Shown: one piece after another, positions 53,840-62,028 of the stretch
Layout: the number at the start of each line of letters is the position of its first letter
Numbering within the stretch: the first letter of the stretch is position 1
Assembly: GCA_030512335.1 (NCBI GenBank)
Contig: JAULSU010000001.1
Location: 8,556,001-8,620,000, forward strand
DNA length: 64,000 bases
Reading direction: 5' to 3'
DNA from: Immersiella caudata
Taxonomy: Eukaryota; Ascomycota; Sordariomycetes; Sordariales; Lasiosphaeriaceae
Notes under the pieces: generated by a model
What the model was told of the DNA's origin: nothing
What the model saw: only the letters and a program-made list of their open reading frames with translations
The model's database searches: none
Translations under genes and position numbers: made by a program

Positions 53840-55765
53840 ATGGCGAGCCCAGTCCATCAGACACCGCCACCGACAACCCACGCTGTTCCTCCAAGCCAGA
53901 CTGCATTGCCAGTGTCCGGTGGGATTGCACTAAACCACCTGACCCCTTTGGGAAATGCAATTCCTAGACAGAACCCGGCCGGTTCCCACCAAACATCAAA
54001 CTCGCCATCCGCCCAACCTCCCACCCACCAAGGACCAACCCCACAACTTGCCAAAACAGAAGCCCCAATTTTCAGTATTTGGGTGCTCGGAGCAGGGGTC
54101 GCTTGCTCTCATCACTTCCTCTACTCAGCACTCAATGGCAGAAACGTGGGCACAGAAGCATCTCAGCGTGTCGTTGTTGGGGCTGGTATCGTCCTGGCAA
54201 TGCTCACTGGTTTTTGCTTCAGCACCGTTGCAAGCCATGCCCTAACACAGAAGACGTGGTCTTCCCTCCGCGAGCGCAAGTGGAAGGTTTCCTCAATCAA
54301 TGCTCTCTTCCAAGCCGAAACAAGTCTTCGCTGGGCAGTGACTTGGGAGATTCTCAGACACGCGCCCCTTGTTGCTACGCTTGCACTCTTTGTTTGGTAT
54401 GCATGCCTGTAAACCACGGATACACTCAGCTGTTAACTTTCAATCGAGGCTCTTAAAACTGCTCACCATCGCGCCTCCCACGGCGCTATCGATCGACCCC
54501 GCCGGCGCCTTCTCTTCACAATTAGCCCCTTGCGACTTCTCAAGCCTCAACTTCCAGCCGCAGCCCAAGGACAAGCGATGGCCCGCAATCGTTTACATTG
54601 ATGGCCTTACCACCAACACGCCAAGACTCAATTCTCAACTCAAGCGCATCCTGACCGGATCAGCTCACTGTGCGGAACCAACTGTTCTCACCAACTCACT
54701 TTCCACGGCCCGGCCTACGACTGCGAGAACTCCCCCTTTTCAGCCACCCCGTGGGCCTCAGACAACATCCTGCGGACATCGTCAGGACGGCGCGTCCTCA
54801 ACATTTCCCGAGTCGCCAACGGGTCGCTCTGGTTTGCCGGGTCACACCTCCGGCCCGGCATTCGCAATGAGAGCGCGATATTCGACGGTCCCGACAGGCG
54901 CATTGACAGCGCAAGCAAAGTGACGGACGAAGACTTCATATTCCAAGCCGTTCAGTGCAGGGATTGGAACGCAAGTTACGAGGCAACCATCTTGTACAGC
55001 GGAAGTGGGTCCTCCATTACCATTGACCGCCGCACCCTCGTCACCCCGATCGACTACGTCGACGATGACCCAGCTGTGTACCAAGAAACAAACAAAGCCA
55101 TCCACGGGCTTCTAGGGCGCTGGCTTGAAGGCAACATCACTCTCAGGCTTGGGACGACGGGCAACGCTGCTGTAATCCCGAGGTCTCTGCTGGTCTACAA
55201 CACGAGACTGGCCAACACGGCGGTGCCATACGGCGACGACGAAAACGAGTACTTCTACACGGCTCCCAATCTCCGCCAAGAAGCTGAACAGCTCCATCAA
55301 AACATGACACTCAGTCTCCTCTCGGCGTCCCCCGACTTCCACTTCATCTCGCCCATGGTCAACCAAACCTGCACAGTCATCAACACCATCGGGCTGTACA
55401 ACTACGACTACCGCTGGCTCGCCGGTCTTTATTCCGGAGCGGCCGGAACCGCGCTCATTGTTTTCCTCCTCGGTCTCCGAGCTATCCGCACAAATGGGGG
55501 TTCGTACAGCAACTCGTTTGCCACCATGGTAGCCACGACGAGGAGCAAAGAGCTCGAAGAGCCGTCCAAGGGTTGCAGCGAGGGAAAGCAGCCGCTTGCC
55601 CCGGAATTGATTCAAGCTGAGCTTCGGTTTGGAATTATTGGGGTTTCAATCGGCCCCAATGGCGCCTTGCGTTTTGGGTTCGGGACGTCTGCGCAATCTA
55701 GCGCAGGGGGGTTGTCTCACCGGGCGCCGTCAGGAGGAGGGAATGGTGGCATAGGACGCACGTGA
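53840..55765 (+). CDS. Large fungal membrane protein with a frameshift near 54660
   Basis: Exon 1 53840-54396 and exon 2 from 54449 are joined by a 52-nt intron (GTATGC...TTAAC...TCGAG) giving ALFVW-LLKLLTIAPPTALSI. The order of parts is: Pro-rich N-terminus; helices around FSIWVLGAGVACSHHFLYSA and VVVGAGIVLAMLTGFCF; then EILRHAPLVATLALFVW and the TIAPPTALSIDP motif. This is the layout of fungal membrane proteins often annotated loosely as formylmethionine deformylase-like; no deformylase motif is present. Near 54660 the frame moves by one base: RILTGSA ends one frame, and LCGTNCSHQLTFHGPAYDCE continues in another to TGA 55763-55765, with a last helix AGLYSGAAGTALIVFLLGL. No intron solves this, so a one-base deletion or an assembly error is likely. 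Confidence 0.7.
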
Positions 55766-55822
55766 GGAGATGAATCGGTTGGTTTTGTCTTGAGAGAAAG
55801 TTTTACGGGGAGCAGGACTCTA

Positions 55823-57078
55823 TTACAGCTCGTCATGCCCACCCTTCCGCGTCCCCTTAAAGGCCTTGACCTTCCCCTCGATGACATCGTTCAGGAATTC
55901 CTCCACGAACTTCGGCGTGATCTTCTTCTTTCCCCGATACGGAAACACCTCTCCCGTGTTGGGGTTCTGAAGTGAAAGCCCCGTCTTGGATCCCCCCTTC
56001 AAACCCAGGATGCCCAGCATCTCGGGGTACTCGTTCACATCGTTCATGGTGAAGTGAAGAAACTCGGCGTATTTCTTAGCCAAGGGCCGCATCTCTGCCC
56101 GATATTTGTCTCTTTCCGCTTTAGATGCGAAGAAGTAGTGGAGGAGGCTTTTCCCTGTCTTTCCGTGAAGGGGTCAGCTGCCGGTCCACGAATGGGGGAG
56201 TGTTGAAACTTACTCCTGTGTAATCGGCCTCGTTTGCTCTGATCAATTCAGGGATGAGAGGTGCAGAACAGCGCTTGATGAATGCCTCCAAGATGCCTAC
56301 TTTTGCCGTGGGCTCAGTGGTGTTTTCTTCGTCGTTGAGGTTGTTGAAGCAGTGGAGTGCAGACCGGCCTTCGAGCGGACCAGTCATGATAAATGTGTAC
56401 GAGTCTCGGTATCTCGCTGCTAATGCTTTGAACTGGCTGCGGAAGTCGTTGTCTCCAGGTCCGATGTGCGCGAGGAATACGACTGCGTCGTTGTCGAGGA
56501 GAGATGGCACGACGGAGGCTTCTGCTTCGGTTACCACAGGCCTCCGTGCCCTCTTGGCGAATGCCAGTATCCTGCAAAGCAACCAGTTAAAGATTCTAGT
56601 CAAGAGGTTTTGTGTTGGCTTACTGCTCTGCATCCCGCTCTCCTCTGTAACGAATCATTTTCCTGCCTCGACGGTAGAGTCGGATAGCCGGATAGGACTC
56701 GACATCAGACTCTCGACAAACCCTTGGATTCTTCAAACAGTCAAAGCTGACGATATTTAGGTCTTTCGAACTATCTTGGACAGCTTTCCACTCCGGCTCA
56801 AAGACCTTGCTGGACTCAGTTTCGGGCTGTGCCTGAGGTCAGGTCAGTCAAACACAGACAGGGTCGACGCTGACATACTAGGACAACTATGGACCCATCA
56901 GTGGTCAGTGATCTGAAGTCTCATTTCCACGCTAGGAAGGAGATGCCTCACATGCTACCAGTGTAAGCTCGTCGTCGCTGAATGCCGACCGCAGCACTTC
57001 CTCGGAGACATGATTCCAACCAAAGGTAACAGGCACGGCAAGCAGGGCCAACAACAAGAATGCTGGCAATTCTCTCAT
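55823..57078 (-). CDS. PDI-like ER protein lacking CxxC, HDEL C-terminus, 345 aa
   Basis: Five exons: 57078-56952, 56886-56879 (8-nt micro-exon), 56832-56624, 56571-56214 and 56158-55823; all phases agree. A signal peptide (MRELPAFLLLALLAVPVTFG) starts the protein and KGGHDEL ends it, the ER retrieval signal. The first thioredoxin fold is clear: DDELTLVAFVLAQPETESSK, FEPEWKAV, LNIVSFDCLKNPRVCRESDV and ESYPAIRLYRRG. The active-site CxxC that should follow LVAFV is replaced by AQPETES, so no redox catalysis is expected. Two further thioredoxin-like parts follow (DNDAVVFLAHIGPGDNDF; YAEFLHFTMNDVNEYPEM). A chaperone or scaffolding role in the ER is inferred. It is divergent from the prolyl 4-hydroxylase at 57331. 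Confidence 0.87.
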
Positions 57079-57330
57079 GTTCGCCTGCGGAATGGCTCGT
57101 GGCCAAGTTGTGATGTCGTTGTTCTGTTACCCCGAATCCTTGAAACGTTCTCAATGGGTGATGTCGATCGTCTGATCGGCCCCGCCGGTTAAGTGCAAGA
57201 CACAACCCGATTCGCTGTTGTGTTGTCTATTCGCATCGAAAGAGGCTAAATCGAAGACCGCAGCTGTCAAACTTCATCTTCAGACCCGAACCTGTCTAGT
57301 TATGCTGTGTGATGGGATCGCTCCATCACA

Positions 57331-58175
57331 ATGAAACTAACGCTTTTCCTCATATCCATTCTCGGAGTTCAACATGGAGTTTTTGCCAGCTCTGACTCCG
57401 CAACAGATCCTGCAGCCCCTTACCGCTGCGAACACCCACCCTACACCCCCCAAATAATCTCAACCTCCCCCCTCATCATCTACCTCCACAACTTCACCAC
57501 CCGTTCGGAACGCGCTCATCTCCGCCAAAAAACGTAAGCCCCCCCTCCCTTCACACATCCAAACACCCATCTCTAACCACCCCCAGCAACGGAACCTTCC
57601 GCCGCTCCGCCATCACCTCCCCAACCCTCCACAGTTCCATCCGCACCTCCACCTCAACCTACATCCCCTCCGACCCCATCCTCTCTTGCATCGAATCCCG
57701 CGCCCTCACATTCCAAGGCCACGACATCCCCCCATCCCACCTCGAACCCCTCCAACTAGTTCGCTACCTCCCGGGGGAGCACTACTCCTTCCACACCGAC
57801 TGGTTCGGTAACCCTGCTTATTCCTCCCCTTCCATGGGCGGAAACCGCAAGACCAGTTTCTTCGCGTACCTCTACGTCTCTGAAGATATGATAGGCGGCG
57901 GGACGAATTTCCCGATGATACCGGCGAAGAGGGACGAGAGGTGGTGTGGGATTTTAGATTGTGATGCGGAGTATGAGAAGGGTATTACGTTTAGGGCGGT
58001 GGAGGGGAATGCTGTGTTTTGGGAGAATTTGAGAGAGGACAAAGGGGGAGGGGATGAGAGGGTTATTCATGCGGGATTGCCGGTTGTGAGTGGGGAGAAG
58101 ATTGGGATGAATGTTTGGACTAGGGAGGGGGCTGTGGGGGAGGAGGGGAGGAGGGGGTTGTATCCTGATTTTTGA
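57331..58175 (+). CDS. Prolyl 4-hydroxylase-type 2OG-Fe(II) oxygenase, 263 aa
   Basis: Exons 57331-57533 and 57587-58175 with a 53-nt intron (GTAAGC...CTAAC...CCCAG). A signal peptide (MKLTLFLISILGVQHGVFA) points to the secretory pathway. The catalytic double-stranded beta-helix shows YLPGEHYSFHTDW with the iron ligands HTD (His137, Asp139), VHAGL-type VIHAGLPVVSGEK with the distal His229, and Lys239 for 2-oxoglutarate. The family hydroxylates prolyl or related residues; the substrate in fungi is unknown. It sits 252 bp from a divergent ER PDI-like gene, as if the two could share ER expression (inference). Confidence 0.9.
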
Positions 58176-59809
58176 GAGTGGTGAAGGGACGGTGAAGGGA
58201 GGGAGGTGGGGGTCGTGGTGAGGATGAATAGGGGTAAGTCGAGTATGACTGGGAAGGTCCACTCTCAGCTCACAAATGTGGGCTTCAAAACCCCATCATT
58301 CCAGCAAGTTAAATCTCTTTGCGTTTTAGTTGAGTATCACGTTCGGCTGTAATGGAAAGATCACATACCGAAAGGTCACCGGCTCGATTTCGGTCGAGGA
58401 GAGGACTGGGTGGCGACGCCTTCTTTTTGCCCTGCGTTTGCCATCCACCAGAGAGGTTGAGATACACATAATTCATCTCCCACCCCTTCTGATCCCCCCC
58501 CCCCCCCTACTCCATCTCATCTAATAACGAACTACAATTCAGTCGGGCCCTTCTCGTCCTCGGTTGTGGGGTGGTCGATCAACCGCCAACTTCCAGGAAT
58601 GACTCGCACTTCTAACCCCAGAAAAGAAAAGTCGTGCACGAGTCAGTTCGCTTCACCGTCTACCCATCATATTCAAGTGATCTACTCACACTTGTGAAAT
58701 ACTAATCGGGTATATTGTAGTGGTTAACATCACTGGTTTCCACTTGGTAGCCTGTGGCTCGATTCTCCGTTCCCGAGAATCATCAGCTGAATACCTAGCT
58801 TACCTTTTGCAAGTCGCTGCTTTTTACCCCAGAAGGAGACCGAACCACTTTCTCCCGGCGTCTTACATGACTACAAAACAACACAAACACCTGAGCCCGG
58901 TGTTGTAGGAATGTTAACAGTTGTATTTCCAACCTTCACATCGCCCGCCTCCAGATCAACTCCCATGATGCCGAGCCCAGAGGGCCTCCTTCTTCCTCTC
59001 TGGTATCTCCAGACTTCAGTTACAGCACTGCCGGGCACCCATTCTATTCTGCAAAGTGTCCGAACCAATCGTCCTTGTTGCGGTGTGAAACCTTTGCCTC
59101 ACATTTGAGAGACACCGTGATACCTGGTATGCGGAGGATGTCGTGGACGAATAGAAGAACTAGAGAAAGTGGGAGGTGCAATGCAAGCTAGTCCCATTTA
59201 CCTACTAAACATAAAGCCACTTCAGGATACAGTTTTCAGCGTGATATAGTTTCGACAGAACTTCTACTCCGCCTAGAACTTAAGAGAGGGGACGGAAACG
59301 GGCTTCTGCGGTTGTGCTGTGGCGTTATCTAAGATCACTCCAGTCAGGACGTCATCCACAGGTCCACCCGATGACTCGGAGCTGAAAAGGAAAGGGCATA
59401 TTTCGCCAACCCAATTAGACTACAGGCAAGAGGGAGGATGGATTTCCCTCTACTCCCGTAGATGCACTGGAGCGAGGGAGGAAGCAGGACTCAAGCCTAC
59501 CAGGGAATGAATTCCGGACGCCGTCCTTTGTCATAGTGGGTTTACAGGTAATTACCCGCCGTCATCCTCTGAACCATTTGCACACAACTTTAGTAGCCAA
59601 ACAGCGTTTGTTTGGTCGTCCAAGGGCTATCAAGGTGCCCACTAATTCTTCCAGCAGGCACCTGCAAATTTTCTCCTAAATCCGAACCTCTCGCTCTTGC
59701 CATTTTTCCCAACTCAACTTCGTGAGGCTTCTGATCGGTCCGTGGATTCGCAACCCAACAGCAGACAGCATTCTAGCAGCTCCAGCTCGCACCATTCCAG
59801 CCAGCAATC
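58176..59809. other. Gene-free stretch, about 1.6 kb
   Basis: No gene supported. Contains 14 C residues at 58494-58507 and several short unrelated open frames. The last 100 bp is CAG-rich leader before the gene at 59810. Confidence 0.45.
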
Positions 59810-60508
59810 ATGGCGACCGCGACGCCCTTCGACGCAAACTTCATCGCCACCCTCGACCCCGGCAAGGCGCGCGAATGGAGCGAGAAGATGGAAGAGACCC
59901 TCTCCGAAGACAACAAGCGTTCGGAAACAGACATTGCCAAGTACCGCGACGAACTCAAGGCCATGGATGACGCAGCTCTGATCCAAACTCATCCCAACGC
60001 CAGGGCCATCGTCGACAGAATCATGCAGATCCGCAAGAACAAGACGGACGAGAAGATGATCGTCGTCGCGCACAAGGATGCCTTCCTTGACGCCGTCGCC
60101 GAGCTCCTCGAGCGCGAATTCCGCAAGAACGAACCCTTCCGCCGCTCCGTCGGTCGCATCGACAAGAATTTCTTCAAGAACAAGGAGCCGGACCACACAG
60201 AACGATACTATCTGGTCCGTCGGCTCAACGACCCTGCCGACGATCTTGGAATCATGCTCTTGAGCGCGCTGGATGGCAATTGGCATGGACTTCATATGCA
60301 AGGGGCATCGACGTTGATTCTGTGCGACCCTATATGGTCACACGCCGTCATGCAGAGGGTTGTCGGTACGATTCGGAGACTGGGTCAGACTCGGCCCTGC
60401 ACTATCTACGACTGTGGCACAATGGTGGAAACATACGAGGCAGCCAAGGCGGCGAGGGAGATGGCGCGCATGTGGATTACATCTGATGGAGAGATATTGG
60501 TGTTCTGA
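59810..60508 (+). CDS. Orphan SNF2/SF2-like helicase C-terminal lobe protein, 232 aa
   Basis: Single exon starting MATATPFDANFIATLDPGKA. The C-terminal 100 residues read like lobe 2 of SNF2 ATPases: MIVVAHKDAFLDAVAELLER (motif IV region), then LHMQGASTLILCDPIWSHAV and QRVVGTIRRLGQTRPCTIYD (motifs V and VI; normal form GxxLQxAxxVIxxDPxWNPxxxxQAxGRxxRxGQ). Walker A and B of lobe 1 are absent, and no lobe-1 sequence is found within the upstream 1.6 kb. Motif VI has T in place of the first conserved R-preceding G-R pair (GTIRRLGQ). It may be a degenerate derivative or a regulatory fragment; ATPase activity is not expected. Confidence 0.75.
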   Translation: MATATPFDANFIATLDPGKAREWSEKMEETLSEDNKRSETDIAKYRDELKAMDDAALIQTHPNARAIVDRIMQIRKNKTDEKMIVVAHKDAFLDAVAELLEREFRKNEPFRRSVGRIDKNFFKNKEPDHTERYYLVRRLNDPADDLGIMLLSALDGNWHGLHMQGASTLILCDPIWSHAVMQRVVGTIRRLGQTRPCTIYDCGTMVETYEAAKAAREMARMWITSDGEILVF

Positions 60509-61011
60509 TTGGGCCTTCCTGAAGAGAGAATGGTCTTTGGTGAAGGACAGATTGATCAGGGCATTCAAGGACGACGACCATGGAAAGCGCTTACTTTGGC
60601 GGGAGCATTCAAGATGGGAACACAAAGATAGTATCGGATACGAAAGGGCCGAGCTAGAAGACTCTTGACAATGCTTCCAGAGTGATGATGGGACAAGGAG
60701 AGACACAATGGAAATGGCCGTGCCGTTCGACCCCTGCATAAACCTTTTCCCAAAGTGACAAAGAGGATCATCTTTCCACCCTATTTCAGTGCCAAAGATT
60801 TCCTCGGTGACAATGAAAGTGTAGCACAGAACACGAACTAAAAACCCAGAATAAAAAACCCTTCCGCCCCCAACTTCATCCAAGACAAACCACTGCAAAC
60901 CATCCCGGTTTCACAACACCAACTATCCAATACCACACCAACTATCCAACACCACACCAATAGCCCAGCACATCCCTTTCTCCCAAACCCAAGACAAACA
61001 CACCCGCCAAA
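60509..61011. other. Intergenic
   Basis: About 500 bp; the 3' part is a short near-repeat of ACACCAACTATCCAA (around 60918-60958). No gene supported. Confidence 0.4.
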
Positions 61012-61638
61012 ATGTGCATCCGCCTCCACCTCCACCGCATCCCCTGCGACACCCGCCCCTTCCTCACCCTCGCCAAACCCACCTCCCAAGGCCTCATGTG
61101 CCTGCAATACGTAAATCCCTACTCGGAACCCCTCCGCTGCCCCCACCGCATCACCAAATCCTCCTCCTGCCCTTGGTCCGGGTGCTGCACGCATTCCTCT
61201 GCCGACCTGCCCTGCGCTTGCGCTGATTGTGCGCCGTGGGGGAAAGAAGGTCCCGGCGAGGATCTCACTCAATGTCACCATTTCAGGGAGTATCATGAAT
61301 ATGAATTCCTCAAGGACGGAAGTGATGAAACACCGTGGGAGGGATATCGATACCTTGATGAGTGGCTTACGGTAGACAAGGATCTCAACTCGGAGTTTTA
61401 CTGCAAGAGTGAGGAGTGGAAGAGGGTTGTGGCGGAGATGATTAGGAGCGGGGAGGAGTTGAACGGGGTGGTTGGGACGGGGGTGGTGAATGAGAAGGAG
61501 GTGGATGGAGCTTGGGGGAAGCAGAGGCAGGTTCAGATGCGGCTGAGGGTGCTGGATCCGAGAAGGGCGGATGCGTTTTTGGGGTGGAAGGTTGGGGAGG
61601 AGGTTGATGCTAGGCATGCTCCTGCGGATTTTATCTGA
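61012..61638 (+). CDS. Unknown cysteine-rich intracellular protein, 208 aa
   Basis: Single exon starting MCIRLHLHRIPCDTRPFLTL. The N-terminal 90 residues hold about ten Cys and several His (LRCPHRITKSSSCPWSGCCT, PCACADCAPWG, CHHFREYHEYEF), suggesting zinc binding. The C-terminal half is acidic and helical. There is no signal peptide. Similar short Cys/His-rich proteins starting MCIR are frequent in these fungi but have no assigned role. The long antisense frame is a GC shadow. Confidence 0.7.
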   Translation: MCIRLHLHRIPCDTRPFLTLAKPTSQGLMCLQYVNPYSEPLRCPHRITKSSSCPWSGCCTHSSADLPCACADCAPWGKEGPGEDLTQCHHFREYHEYEFLKDGSDETPWEGYRYLDEWLTVDKDLNSEFYCKSEEWKRVVAEMIRSGEELNGVVGTGVVNEKEVDGAWGKQRQVQMRLRVLDPRRADAFLGWKVGEEVDARHAPADFI

Positions 61639-62028
61639 GAGCTTGCTGGCCAGTTGGCTGTCTTTCTTGCCTCCCATGTCTACTTATAGGCGTTGTGCGC
61701 CATTTTTAGCGGCATACCATGGTGGGAGAGGTCTGTTTTGACCGGAACTGTGCTTCTTAGCTTTTTCTAATGTCTCCTTAGTCATACCTAATAGGCCTAG
61801 AGCCAACATTACTACCTGTCAGGGCAATAAAAATACATGAAACATCTCAGCACAGGCCTTCTTGCCTCCTTGTACCTTGCCCTGATGTTTTCACTACCCA
61901 ACAGTCTTCCAGAATTGTAAGATATCATTACCTAACTCTTTGTCAATTCATTAAAAGCGAGCTTTGCCCTTCTGGTCTCCAACCCCAGCTTCGACGTGCT
62001 GCACAGATTGATCACTAGACACAGGTCC
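61639..62028. other. Intergenic between convergent genes
   Basis: About 390 bp, AT-richer than the flanks. No feature supported. Confidence 0.4.

Noticed and set aside
60838..61677. 279-codon minus-strand frame
   Set aside because: Antisense to the Cys-rich gene at 61012; low-complexity Pro/Leu and Gly-rich parts, no family features.
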